This document shows positions 9,007-17,533 of a stretch of DNA of 64,000 nucleotides, piece after piece. The DNA is from Parapusillimonas granuli (GTDB lineage: Bacteria; Pseudomonadota; Gammaproteobacteria; Burkholderiales; Burkholderiaceae_B), in assembly GCF_013416525.1 (NCBI RefSeq), contig NZ_JACCEM010000001.1, positions 496,001 through 560,000 on the forward strand, in the 5' to 3' direction. Position 1 is the first letter of the stretch. Each line of letters opens with the position of its first letter. The translations under genes and the position numbers were made by a program. The notes under the pieces were generated by a model. The model was not told the origin of the DNA. It searched no databases and saw only the letters and a program-made list of their open reading frames with translations.

Positions 9007-9936
9007 TCAGGCGCCTTCCAGCAGCGCGACCAGCACCGAAACGGTCGCCAGCGACAGCACGGTGGAAATCAGTATCGCCCGCGAGGTGACGGCGGGTTCG
9101 CGCTGGTACAGCTGCGCCAGCATGAAGGGGCCGGTGCCCACCGGCAGCGCCGCGAGCAGCACGGCGGTGCCGGCCCATAGCGGCGGCATGCTGAAGACCC
9201 AGTACGCCAGAATGAAAGTGACCAGCGGGTGCAGGACGAGCTTCAGCCCGACGATGCGCCAGACGGCGCCGTGGCGGGCCCGGGGCTGGTCCTGCGCCAG
9301 GAACAGGCCTATGGTGATCAGGGCGCAGGGGCTGGCCGCCGCGCCCAGCAGGGCGGTGAACTGCTCCAGGGCGTAGGGCAGCGGCCATTCCAGCGCGGCC
9401 ACGATCAGGCCCAGCAGCGGCGACACGACCAGCGGGTTGCGGCTCAGCGACCGGCTCACCTTGGCCAGGGTATGGAGCAGATTGGGCGAACCCTGCAGGT
9501 CGATTTCGATCAGGACGATGGCGAAGGCGAACAGCACGCAGGCCGTCAGCAGCGTGGCGAGCACGACGGCGGGCAGCCCCGCTTCGCCGAACAGCATCAG
9601 GCACAGCGGAATGCCCATGAACCCGGCATTGGAATACGAGGCGGCCAGGCCTTCTATGCTGGCGTCGGCCAGGCGCCCCCGGCGTTGGCGATCGGTGAAG
9701 TACGAGACCGCGAACACGATGGCGATGCCCAGGGCGGTGGCGGCCAGGTACCCGGGCTGGTTGATCTGTTCCCAGCTGATCTTCGCCATGGCCTGGAACA
9801 GCAGCGCGGGCAAGGCCATCCAGACCACGAATTTGTTCAGGGTTTCGACGGCCGCGGGCCCCAGCAGGCGGTTGCGGGCGCTGAGGTAGCCGAGCAGAAT
9901 GAGCGCAAACAGCGGGAAGACGGCGTTGATGATCAC
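9007..9936 (-). CDS. AEC family transporter (auxin efflux carrier type)
   Basis: A 309-residue, very hydrophobic inner-membrane protein of the AEC/malonate-carrier family. About ten membrane segments can be read, starting with NAVFPLFALILLGYLSARNR and ending ISTVLSLATVSVLVALLEG. The N-terminal helix followed by ALPALLFQAMAKI and the half-way ASYSNAGFMGIPLCLMLFGE are typical of the family. Bacterial members export or exchange malate, malonate and other small acids. It is convergent with phhB (33-bp gap) and divergent from amn. Its position next to malate synthase may be chance. Confidence 0.88.
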   Translation of the reverse strand: MIINAVFPLFALILLGYLSARNRLLGPAAVETLNKFVVWMALPALLFQAMAKISWEQINQPGYLAATALGIAIVFAVSYFTDRQRRGRLADASIEGLAASYSNAGFMGIPLCLMLFGEAGLPAVVLATLLTACVLFAFAIVLIEIDLQGSPNLLHTLAKVSRSLSRNPLVVSPLLGLIVAALEWPLPYALEQFTALLGAAASPCALITIGLFLAQDQPRARHGAVWRIVGLKLVLHPLVTFILAYWVFSMPPLWAGTAVLLAALPVGTGPFMLAQLYQREPAVTSRAILISTVLSLATVSVLVALLEGA

Positions 9937-10079
9937 GCTCGATACGGCCTTTTAAGTTGGCGGGCCACGGCCCGTCGTTTTCGGGTTCGGGGGTATTAAA
10001 CCAATATCCGCCCTTTTTGTCATGGTTGCTTTATATACTGTGGCGGCAGGGCAGCCGAACTCTCTTTCAGGTAACAGAC

Positions 10080-11582
10080 ATGTTTGATTCACAGGATGCG
10101 GTCAACCCGATCGCGCTCCCACCGGTCATGCCGTTCACCAGCTATACCGATGCCCGGGCGGCGGTGGAGCGCCTGGTGGAAATCTATGACCGGAACACCG
10201 CTTTCATCCGCGACGGCTTCGCGGCATACGTGAAAAGCGGCATACCGGGCAAGCGGCGCATCCGCGCCTGCTATCCGGCCATCCGGATCAAGGTCGCCAC
10301 CTACCAGGAAGTCGACAGCCGGCTGTCATATGGGCACGTGGTCGAGCCGGGCGTGTACATGACGACCGTCACCCAGCCCGCCCTGTATTTCGATTATCTG
10401 CTGGAGCAGATCGGCCTGCTGATCAAGAACCACGGCGTGCCGGTCGAAGTGGGCGAGTCCGACATGCCCATCCCTCTGCATTTTTCCTATGTGGACGGCC
10501 AGAACGTCGAGGGCGTGTATTCCGAATCCCTGCTGGGCGACGCGCTGCGCGACCACTTCGACGTGCCCGACCTGGCCGTGACCGACGACGCCATCGTCAA
10601 CGGCACCTGGAAGGGCAGGCGCGAAGACCCATTGCCGCTGGCCCCGTTCACGGCGCCGCGAGTGGATTATTCCCTGCACCGCCTGCAGCATTACACGGCC
10701 ACGGCGCCGGCGTATTTCCAGAACTTCGTGCTGTTCACCAATTATCAGTTCTACGTCGACGAGTTCTACCAATGGGCCAAGGAGACGCTGGCCCAGGCCG
10801 AGGGCGGCTACACCGCCCTGGTCGAACCGGGCAACATCATCACCCGGCCGGGGCCGGACGCCGAGCGCGAAGGCCAGCCGCTGATGCGCAACCCGCAGAT
10901 GCCTTCCTACCACCTGCTGCGCGACAAGCACAACGGCATCACCCTGATCAACATAGGCGTGGGCCCGTCCAACGCCAAGACGATCACCGACCACGTCGCG
11001 GTGCTGCGGCCGTCGGCCTGGCTCATGCTGGGCCATTGCGCGGGGCTGCGCACCACCCAGCGCCTGGGCGACTATGTGCTGGCCCACGGCTACGTGCGCC
11101 AGGACCACGTGCTCGACGACGACCTGCCCCTGTGGGTGCCCGTGCCGCCGCTGGCCGAGATCCAGATCGCGCTGGAACAGGCCGTGGCCGACGTCTCCGG
11201 CCTGGAAGGCTGGGACTTGAAGCGCATCATGCGAACCGGCACGGTCGCCTCGATCGACAACCGCAACTGGGAATTGCGCGACCATCACGAACCCGTGCAG
11301 CGCCTGTCCCAGTCGCGGGCGATCGCGCTCGACATGGAATCCGCCACCATCGCGGCCAACGGCTTCCGCTTCCGCGTGCCCTACGGCACGTTGCTCTGCG
11401 TGTCCGACAAGCCGCTGCACGGCGAACTCAAGCTGCCCGGCATGGCCAGCGATTTCTACCGCACCCAGGTCAACCGGCATCTGCATATCGGGATCCGGGC
11501 GCTGGAATTGCTGCGGGACATGCCGCGCGAGCGCCTGCATTCCCGCAAGCTGCGCAGCTTCATAGAAACCGCTTTCAAATAA
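10080..11582 (+). CDS. amn: AMP nucleosidase
   Basis: A 500-residue protein (E. coli Amn has 484) that hydrolyses AMP to adenine and ribose 5-phosphate. The N-terminal AMN domain runs from FTSYTDARAAVERLVEIYDR. The C-terminal phosphorylase-fold domain contains GVGPSNAKTITDHVAVLRP, WLMLGHCAGLRTTQRLGDY and ALDMESATIAANGFRFRVP, where the Met-Glu-Ser binds the ribose. The ATG at 10080 follows CAGGTAACAGAC; the frame is open further upstream without homology. The deoxyribosyltransferase starts 55 bp downstream on the same strand, making a purine-salvage pair. A TATACT box at 10034-10039 is a possible -10. Confidence 0.96.
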   Translation: MFDSQDAVNPIALPPVMPFTSYTDARAAVERLVEIYDRNTAFIRDGFAAYVKSGIPGKRRIRACYPAIRIKVATYQEVDSRLSYGHVVEPGVYMTTVTQPALYFDYLLEQIGLLIKNHGVPVEVGESDMPIPLHFSYVDGQNVEGVYSESLLGDALRDHFDVPDLAVTDDAIVNGTWKGRREDPLPLAPFTAPRVDYSLHRLQHYTATAPAYFQNFVLFTNYQFYVDEFYQWAKETLAQAEGGYTALVEPGNIITRPGPDAEREGQPLMRNPQMPSYHLLRDKHNGITLINIGVGPSNAKTITDHVAVLRPSAWLMLGHCAGLRTTQRLGDYVLAHGYVRQDHVLDDDLPLWVPVPPLAEIQIALEQAVADVSGLEGWDLKRIMRTGTVASIDNRNWELRDHHEPVQRLSQSRAIALDMESATIAANGFRFRVPYGTLLCVSDKPLHGELKLPGMASDFYRTQVNRHLHIGIRALELLRDMPRERLHSRKLRSFIETAFK

Positions 11583-11637
11583 AGACGAGGGATGGAGCGG
11601 CGGGGCCCGGTCCGCGCCGCCCGCCCGGGAGCAGCAC

Positions 11638-12135
11638 GTGAAAACCATTTATCTCGCAGGCTTCGACGTATTCCGCCCGGATGCCCGCGCCTGGGGCTCG
11701 ACGCTGAAGCTGCTTTGCAGCAAATACGGCTACGAAGGCCTGTACCCGCTGGACAACGAGACCCCCTCGGGCATGTCGGGCCACGAGCAGGCGCGCTGGA
11801 TCTGCAAGGCGAACATCGCCCTGATCCAGCGGGCCGATATCGTGATGGCCAACGTCAACCCCTTCCGCGGGGCCGAACCCGATTCGGGCACCGTGTTCGA
11901 AGTGGGCTACGCGGCCGCGCTGGGCAAGCCCGTGTGGGTCTATACCAGCGAAGCCCGGCCGCTGGTCAAGCAGGTGGCGACGGCGGTGATGCCCACCCCG
12001 GCGGGGCGCTGCCACATCGATGCGCAGGGCTATACCGTGGAGGATTTCGGCCTGAATCTGAACCTCATGATCGCCTGCTCGGCGAAAGTGGTGATCGGCT
12101 CGGCCGAGGACTGCCTGGCGGAACTGGCGGAGTAG
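11638..12135 (+). CDS. nucleoside 2-deoxyribosyltransferase
   Basis: A 165-residue NDT-fold enzyme that transfers 2-deoxyribose between nucleobases, or acts as a deoxyribonucleotide N-glycosidase. IYLAGFDVFRPDA (4-16) is the substrate-binding start. The region NPFRGAEPDSGTVFEVGYAA holds Asp82 and the catalytic Glu88. The start is a GTG at 11638 with GGGAGCA upstream, giving a normal family length. It lies 55 bp after amn. Together they would free adenine from AMP and handle deoxynucleosides. A GC-rich stretch with a weak GCGCGGC/GCCGCGC inverted repeat fills the 46-bp gap to the convergent TRAP gene. Confidence 0.9.
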   Translation: MKTIYLAGFDVFRPDARAWGSTLKLLCSKYGYEGLYPLDNETPSGMSGHEQARWICKANIALIQRADIVMANVNPFRGAEPDSGTVFEVGYAAALGKPVWVYTSEARPLVKQVATAVMPTPAGRCHIDAQGYTVEDFGLNLNLMIACSAKVVIGSAEDCLAELAE

Positions 12136-12181
12136 GCGCGGCCCGGCCGGCCCGCCCCGCCCCGCCGCGCGGCTTACTGGC

Positions 12182-13213
12182 TTACTTCTTGCGATTGGCG
12201 ATGTCTTTCTGGGCCTGATCGACGAGCTGTTCGCCGACAGTCTTCTTCCATTTGTCGAAGACCGGCTTGGTCGCCTTGACGAAGGCCTCGTGCTGTTCAG
12301 GCGTCAGGGAGGTGACTTTCACGCCATGGCCTTCGATGGCCTTGAGCAGGGACGGGTCCTCGGGGGTGACGCCCTTGCGCGCCAGCACGATCTGTTCCTT
12401 GCCCGATTCGATCGCGGCCTCGCGGACGATCTTGCGGTCCTCTTCCGTCCAGGATTCCCACACCTGCTTGTTCACCACGAAGATCAGCGGGTCGGCGACG
12501 TAGTTCCAGAGGGTCAGGTTCTTCTGGGCGACGTCGTGCAGCTTGGCGGCGGCGAAGATGGACAGCGGGTTCTCCTGGCCGTCGACGGCGCCGGTGGCGA
12601 GCGCGGGCTGTGCATCCGCCCAGCTCATTTGCGTGGGGTTGGCGCCCAGGGCGGTGAAGGTGTCGATGAAGAGCGGCGAGCCGACGACGCGCAGCTTCAG
12701 GCCCTTCATGTCGTCGGGCGACTTGATCTCGTGCTTGGAGTTGCTGATCTGGCGATAGCCGTTCTCGCCCCAGGCCAAGGGCACGACGCCCGCTTTTTCG
12801 ATGTCTTTGAACAAGACCTTGCCGACTTCGCCGTGGATGAGGGCGTCGATGGCGGCGTAGTCGGGCATCAGGAAGGGTAGGGAGAACAGATTGAGCTGCT
12901 TGACTTGCGGCGACCAGTTGATGGTGGAGCCCAGCGCCATGTCGATCAGGCCCTGGCGGATGGCGGTGAACTCGCGGGTCTGGTCGCCCTGCACCAGCGA
13001 TACGCCCGGATACAGCTTGATGTTGATGCGCCCGTTGGTGCGCTCGCGGACCTTGTTGGCCCAGATTTCGGCGCCCTGGCCCCAGGGGAAGGCCGTGCCG
13101 ACGACGAGCGAAAGCTTGTATTCGGACTTGTAGTTGGCCGCCTGGGCGGTGCCGGCAAGGCCCAGCGCTGCGATGGAGCAGGCGAGGGCGCCGAGCAGTG
13201 TGCGGATTTTCAT
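12182..13213 (-). CDS. TRAP transporter solute-binding protein (DctP type)
   Basis: A 343-residue exported binding protein of a TRAP dicarboxylate/organic-acid transporter. The signal peptide is MKIRTLLGALACSIAALG... ending GTAQA. The mature part has the DctP landmarks: INIKLYPGVSLVQGDQTRE, LNLFSLPFLMPDYAAIDALI, ENGYRQISNSKHEIKSPDDM (with the carboxylate-binding Arg region LKLRVVGSPL), and QPALATGAVDGQENPLSIF. The ATG at 13213 has AAAGGAGACCCC upstream. It is the last gene of a minus-strand run M20D-Bug-DctQ-DctM-DctP, 59 bp after the large permease. Confidence 0.95.
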   Translation of the reverse strand: MKIRTLLGALACSIAALGLAGTAQAANYKSEYKLSLVVGTAFPWGQGAEIWANKVRERTNGRINIKLYPGVSLVQGDQTREFTAIRQGLIDMALGSTINWSPQVKQLNLFSLPFLMPDYAAIDALIHGEVGKVLFKDIEKAGVVPLAWGENGYRQISNSKHEIKSPDDMKGLKLRVVGSPLFIDTFTALGANPTQMSWADAQPALATGAVDGQENPLSIFAAAKLHDVAQKNLTLWNYVADPLIFVVNKQVWESWTEEDRKIVREAAIESGKEQIVLARKGVTPEDPSLLKAIEGHGVKVTSLTPEQHEAFVKATKPVFDKWKKTVGEQLVDQAQKDIANRKK

Positions 13214-13272
13214 GGGGTCTCCTTTTCGCGGATGCGTCAGTGGTGAGTATGGCCGCGCGGGCGGCCGTCGGG

Positions 13273-14571
13273 TCAGTACCCTAGGTATCGAGGCAGCCAC
13301 AGGGCCAGCTCGGGGAAAATGATAACCAGGACCAGCACGGTGAACATGGAGCACAGCAGCCAGACCACCCAGCGCACGGTGCTTTCCATGGGCACCTGGG
13401 CGATCCGGCAGGCCACCATGAGGTTGACCGCCAGGGGCGGCGTGAACTGCCCCAGGGCGACCTTCAGGGTGAGCAGCACGCCGAACCAGACCGGGTCCCA
13501 TCCGTACGCATTGACGATGGGCATGAGCAGCGGCACGAAGATCAGGAAAATGGAGATGCCGTCCAGGAACATGCCCAGTATCATGATCAGCGCGATGAGC
13601 AGGGTGAGCACGCCGTACTCGCCCAGGCCGGAATTGACGATGGCATGGGCGATGGGGTCGATGACGCTGAGCGTGGACAGCGCCCAGGCGAAGATGCCGG
13701 CCAGCGTGACCACCAGCATGATGACGGCGGACAGCTCGGCGGCTTCGCGCAGGATGATGAAGAGGTCGCGGAATTTGATGGTGCGATGCACCACCATGCC
13801 GACGAACAGCCCGTAGAACACGGCCACGACGGCGGCTTCGGTGGGCGTGAACAGGCCGATGCGCATGCCGCCCAGGATCAGCACCGGCGCGGCCAGGCCC
13901 CAGGATGCCTCGAACAGGCTGCGCCAGAACGGCGGGCGCGGCAGGGATCTTTCATGGCCGCCCATGTCGTGGCGGCGCGACAGCCACACCGCCGGCACGA
14001 TGAGCGCGATGCCGGCCAGGATGCCGGGCACCATGCCCGCCGCGAACAGGGCCGGCACCGAGGCCTGGGGCACCAGGATGGAGTAGACGATGAAGGCGAT
14101 GGAAGGCGGGATGAGGATGTCGGTGGCCGCCCCCGCCGCGACGATGCTGGCGGAGAAAGGCCGCGGATAGCCCGCGCGGCTCATGGCGCTGATCATGACG
14201 GCGCCCACGGCGGCGGCGCAGGCCGGCCCCGAACCCGAAATGCCGCCCAGGAACATGGCGACGGCGATGGCGACCAGCGGCAGCATGCCCGGCCCGCGCC
14301 CCACGATGGAAATGGCGAAGTTGACCAGGCGGCTGGCGACGCCAGAGCGGTCGAAAATGGACCCGACCAGCACGAACATGGGGATGGCCAGCAGCGGATA
14401 CTTGGCCAGCCCGGCGTAGAAGTTCTGCGGAACCGCCAACAGGCCGAACCACTGGGTGTCCAGGTTGGACAGCACGATGGCCAGTGTGCCGGCGATGCCC
14501 AGGGCCACGCCCACCGGCATGCCGACGACCATCAGCACGATGAAGACGACGAACAGCGTGGCGACGATCAT
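13273..14571 (-). CDS. TRAP transporter large permease (DctM type)
   Basis: A 432-residue multi-spanning membrane protein of the DctM family. It starts MIVATLFVVFIVLMVVGMPV, and continues with AGLAKYPLLAIPMFVLVGSI and ATDILIPPSIAFIVYSILVP. The internal FTPTEAAVVAVFYGLFVGM is the family signature. The ATG at 14571 overlaps the stop of the small permease by 4 bp (ATGA), which fixes the start although the frame is open upstream. It forms the ion-coupled transport channel with the small permease and takes substrate from the DctP protein encoded downstream. Confidence 0.95.
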   Translation of the reverse strand: MIVATLFVVFIVLMVVGMPVGVALGIAGTLAIVLSNLDTQWFGLLAVPQNFYAGLAKYPLLAIPMFVLVGSIFDRSGVASRLVNFAISIVGRGPGMLPLVAIAVAMFLGGISGSGPACAAAVGAVMISAMSRAGYPRPFSASIVAAGAATDILIPPSIAFIVYSILVPQASVPALFAAGMVPGILAGIALIVPAVWLSRRHDMGGHERSLPRPPFWRSLFEASWGLAAPVLILGGMRIGLFTPTEAAVVAVFYGLFVGMVVHRTIKFRDLFIILREAAELSAVIMLVVTLAGIFAWALSTLSVIDPIAHAIVNSGLGEYGVLTLLIALIMILGMFLDGISIFLIFVPLLMPIVNAYGWDPVWFGVLLTLKVALGQFTPPLAVNLMVACRIAQVPMESTVRWVVWLLCSMFTVLVLVIIFPELALWLPRYLGY

Positions 14572-15113
14572 GTGCGGGACTCGCCGGTGCGGGAATGCAG
14601 CAGGCGGCGCAGGATGCCCGCGATGCGCAGGGAGATGCCCAGGGCCAGCACCGGCATCCAGACCGTATACCACCAGTTGGGGATGCCGATGGCCGGCGAG
14701 GTGTCGCCCCAGGTGTAGTCGTCGTAGACCATGCGGCCCGAAAGAATGGTGAGCAGCAGGAAGAAGAGCAGGACCAGGGCGTTGACCACGATGGCAAGCC
14801 TGCGCTGGCGGGATTCGGCGCCGCTGTCGGCGTAGGCTTCGATGCGGATGTGCTGGTTGCGCACGAAGGCGGTGGCGCTGGCGGTCATGGTCAGCACGAT
14901 GAGCAGGAAGACGGAGATTTCCTCCGACCACGCGAAGGAGCCGTCCGTGAAGTAGCGGACGAGCACGTTGGCGAAGGTGATGAGCGCGAGCGCCGCCATG
15001 ATCAGCACCGAGATCCAGTCTTCGATCTTGAGCGGCACTTTGACGGGAGGATCTTTGGGCACGGCCACGACGAAATCGGAATCGTCGGCGGCCTTGTCAT
15101 GGGCATGTGGCAT
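14568..15113 (-). CDS. TRAP transporter small permease (DctQ type)
   Basis: A 181-residue membrane protein with four predicted membrane segments. IEDWISVLIMAALALITFANVLVRYF, F-A-W-S-E-E-I-S-V-F and NQHIRIEAYAD are DctQ hallmarks. It has an unusually long hydrophilic N-terminus of about 30 residues, including PPVKVPLKIEDW. It is translationally coupled to the large permease by a 4-bp overlap. A GC-rich hairpin (15216-15230) separates it from the preceding Bug gene by 126 bp, so it may have its own promoter. Confidence 0.92.
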   Translation of the reverse strand: MPHAHDKAADDSDFVVAVPKDPPVKVPLKIEDWISVLIMAALALITFANVLVRYFTDGSFAWSEEISVFLLIVLTMTASATAFVRNQHIRIEAYADSGAESRQRRLAIVVNALVLLFFLLLTILSGRMVYDDYTWGDTSPAIGIPNWWYTVWMPVLALGISLRIAGILRRLLHSRTGESRT

Positions 15114-15215
15114 TGGAATACGGGAAAACGAGCAAGCTTGAAAGAATAGCCGACATGCTAACGTTTTGCGGCACTTTCGTATCCCCGGGGTTTCCCGTGT
15201 TCGGCCGGCGGCGGC

Positions 15216-15230
15216 CGGGGCCGGGCCCCG
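15216..15230 (-). terminator. short GC hairpin between Bug gene and TRAP genes
   Basis: CGGGGC (15216-15221) and GCCCCG (15225-15230) pair with a 3-nt loop, just after the stop of the Bug gene on the minus strand. No T-tract follows. It may attenuate rather than end transcription between the Bug gene and dctQ. Confidence 0.3.
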
Positions 15231-15239
15231 AACCGTGGA

Positions 15240-16220
15240 TCAGTTCACGGAAATCGCCCGGTCCGCCACGATCTTCAGGAATTGCTCGGTCTCGCGCCGG
15301 TACTGGTCCTTGGCCTGTTCCAGGCTCAGCGGTTCGGCCACGGCCGAGCCGCTGGCCTCGATGGCGGACCGCACTTGCGGGTCGGACAAGGCCTGCTTGA
15401 GCGCCGCCTGCAGCTTGCGCACTTCGTCGTCGGGCGTTTCCGCCCTGACCAGCAGCCCCGCCCAGGTGGGGTACTGGAAGCTCTTCAGTTCCGGCGCCAC
15501 TTCGCCCAGGGTGGGGATCTCGGGCGCGAGCGGGTTGCGTTCGGCCTGGGCGACGCCGTAGGCCTTGAGCTTCTTTTCGCGGATCAGCCCCAGCACGTTG
15601 CCCGCCAGGGGCAGAAAGGAAACATCCACCTGCCCGCCCATCAGGTCCTGCACCAGGGGGGCGGCGCCGCGATAGGGCACGTGGAACATGTTGCCGCCGG
15701 TCTCGGCCGCCAGCACGGCGCCCGTCACGTGGTAAAGCGAGCCGATGCCGACGCTGCCATAGCTGACGGCGTCCGTGTTCGGCGCCTTGCTGCGGGCGAT
15801 GAGGGCGCGCACGTCCGCCGCTTCCAGGTTGGGGCGGCCGACCAGGACCTGGCTGGTCTGGGTGGCGGGGCCGACCAGGCGGAAGGCATCCGGCTTGTAT
15901 TCCAGCGCCGGGTTGACAGCGGGCGCCAGGATCACTTCATTGGGGGAGCCCAGCAGCAGGGTCCTGCCGTCGGCCGGGCGCTGCAGGACGCGGTTGCTGC
16001 CCACCGCGCCGCCGGCGCCGCTCAGGTTTTCGATGATGATGATGCGGTCCAGCGCCTTGGACAGGGCGGGTGCGATGGTCCGGGCGATGAAGTCCGAGCC
16101 GCCGCCGGCGGGATAGGGCACGACCAGGCTGATCTGGCCGTTGGACTGGCCGGCGGCGGGCAAGGCAAGGCAGGCCAGCGCGACGCAGGCCGATCCCAGG
16201 ATGAGTTTGCTTTTGAGCAT
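15240..16220 (-). CDS. Bug/TctC-family periplasmic solute-binding protein
   Basis: A 326-residue TctC/Bug protein with signal peptide MLKSKLILGSACVALACLAL...PAAG. Family landmarks are LVVPYPAGGGSDFIARTIAP, IIIENLSGAGGAVGSNRVLQ, and VPYRGAAPLVQDLMGGQVDV. It lies 33 bp downstream of the M20D amidohydrolase and upstream of the TRAP genes. It is therefore an orphan receptor grouped with both a hydrolase and a separate transporter. Its ligand is unknown; an N-acyl amino acid or aromatic amide would fit the amidohydrolase. Confidence 0.92.
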   Translation of the reverse strand: MLKSKLILGSACVALACLALPAAGQSNGQISLVVPYPAGGGSDFIARTIAPALSKALDRIIIIENLSGAGGAVGSNRVLQRPADGRTLLLGSPNEVILAPAVNPALEYKPDAFRLVGPATQTSQVLVGRPNLEAADVRALIARSKAPNTDAVSYGSVGIGSLYHVTGAVLAAETGGNMFHVPYRGAAPLVQDLMGGQVDVSFLPLAGNVLGLIREKKLKAYGVAQAERNPLAPEIPTLGEVAPELKSFQYPTWAGLLVRAETPDDEVRKLQAALKQALSDPQVRSAIEASGSAVAEPLSLEQAKDQYRRETEQFLKIVADRAISVN

Positions 16221-16253
16221 GGTGTCTCCGATGTTTTCTTGTGATGCGTTGGG

Positions 16254-17453
16254 TTATTGCGGGCCGAGCCTGTACTCCGTCAGCGCCGCCCAGAAGGTGG
16301 CGGCGGGGGCGAGGCAGGCGTCGTTGAAGTCATAGCCGGGGTTGTGGACCATGCAATGCCTGAGTCCGGTGCCCGGGTCGGTTGCGCCGATCACGCCGTT
16401 GCCGATCAGCAGGTAGCAGCCCGGCCTTTCCCGCAGCATGTAGGCGAAGTCTTCGCTGCCCATCAGCGGCTCGGTGTCCGGCTGCACGTTCTCGGCGCCG
16501 AAGACGCGGCGCGCGACCTCGACCGCCTCGCGGGTTTCGTCCGCGGTGTTGACCAGCACGGGATAGCCGCGCTGGTAGTCCACCTGCGCCGTGGCGCCAT
16601 AGCTTTCCGCCTGCAGGGTGCAGATGCGCCGGATGCGGGCTTCGAGTTCGTCGCGCACCGCGGGCGAGAAGGCGCGCACGCTCAGTTCCAGCCGGGCGCT
16701 GTCGGGAATGACGTTGTAGGCCGCCCCCGCCTGCAGTGTGCCGATGCTGACGACCACGCTGTCCAGCGGATCGATGTTGCGCGACGCGATGGTCTGCAGG
16801 GCCATGATGGCACTGGCCGCGGCGATGGTCGGGTCGACGGTGCGATGAGGCACCGCCGCGTGCCCGCCCTTGCCGTTGAACGTGACGACGACGCGGTCGG
16901 ACGAGGCCATCATCGCGCCTTCGCGGAACAGGAACTGCCCGGCGGGCCAGCCCGGCATGTTGTGCATGGCGAAGACCGCGTCGCAGGGAAAGCGCTCGAA
17001 AAGGCCTTCTTCTATCATGCGGCGCGCGCCGCCGCCGCCGCCCAGCTCTTCCGCGGGCTGGAAGATCAGGTGCACCGTGCCGTCGAACTTGCGCTTGCGC
17101 GCGATGATCTCGGCGGCGGCCAGCAGGATGGCGGTATGGCCGTCATGGCCGCAGGCATGCATGGCGCCGGGGACTTCGCTAGCCCAGTCGACGCGGGTGC
17201 TTTCCTGGATGGGCAGGGCGTCCATGTCGGCCCGCAGGCCGATGCGGCGGCTGGAATCGCCGTTCCTGAGCGTGCCGACCACGCCCGTGCCGGCCACGCC
17301 TTCCACCACGTCGTAGCCCAGCGCGCGCAGGCGGTCCGCCACCAGGCGGGCGCTGCGGAACTCCTGGAAACCGAGTTCGGGGTGGCGGTGCAGGTCTCGG
17401 CGCAGGGCGACGTAGGCGTCCCAGTCGATGGCGGTGTCGAAATTGGCAGTCAT
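16254..17453 (-). CDS. M20D family amidohydrolase (hippurate hydrolase-like)
   Basis: A 399-residue metallopeptidase-fold amidohydrolase that removes acyl groups from N-acyl amino acids. The M20D metal ligands are visible: Cys101-Gly-His103-Asp-Gly-His106 (ACGHDGH), the Glu pair in FQPAEE (131-136), AMHNMPGWPAG, and MGSEDFAYML near the C-terminus. GKGGHAAVPHRTVDP marks the dimerisation domain. It is the first gene of a minus-strand run with a Bug protein and a TRAP transporter, and is divergent from a LysR gene with only 80 bp between starts. Substrate is unknown; hippurate and indole-acetyl amino acids are examples in the family. Confidence 0.92.
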   Translation of the reverse strand: MTANFDTAIDWDAYVALRRDLHRHPELGFQEFRSARLVADRLRALGYDVVEGVAGTGVVGTLRNGDSSRRIGLRADMDALPIQESTRVDWASEVPGAMHACGHDGHTAILLAAAEIIARKRKFDGTVHLIFQPAEELGGGGGARRMIEEGLFERFPCDAVFAMHNMPGWPAGQFLFREGAMMASSDRVVVTFNGKGGHAAVPHRTVDPTIAAASAIMALQTIASRNIDPLDSVVVSIGTLQAGAAYNVIPDSARLELSVRAFSPAVRDELEARIRRICTLQAESYGATAQVDYQRGYPVLVNTADETREAVEVARRVFGAENVQPDTEPLMGSEDFAYMLRERPGCYLLIGNGVIGATDPGTGLRHCMVHNPGYDFNDACLAPAATFWAALTEYRLGPQ

Positions 17454-17507
17454 GCCGGCATTATCGGTACGCCGCCCGGTTCGCCGTTACTGATATTTAG
17501 TTTTTGG

Positions 17508-17526
17508 TGACAACCATTGGTTATCA
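17508..17526. promoter_or_regulatory. probable LysR operator (near-perfect inverted repeat)
   Basis: TGACAACCA-T-TGGTTATCA is a 9-1-9 inverted repeat with one mismatch, located in the 80-bp divergent promoter region and ending 7 bp before the LysR start codon. LysR regulators typically bind an interrupted dyad between their own gene and the target, and its position would allow autorepression. Binding is inferred. Confidence 0.5.
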
Positions 17527-17533
17527 TATTGCC

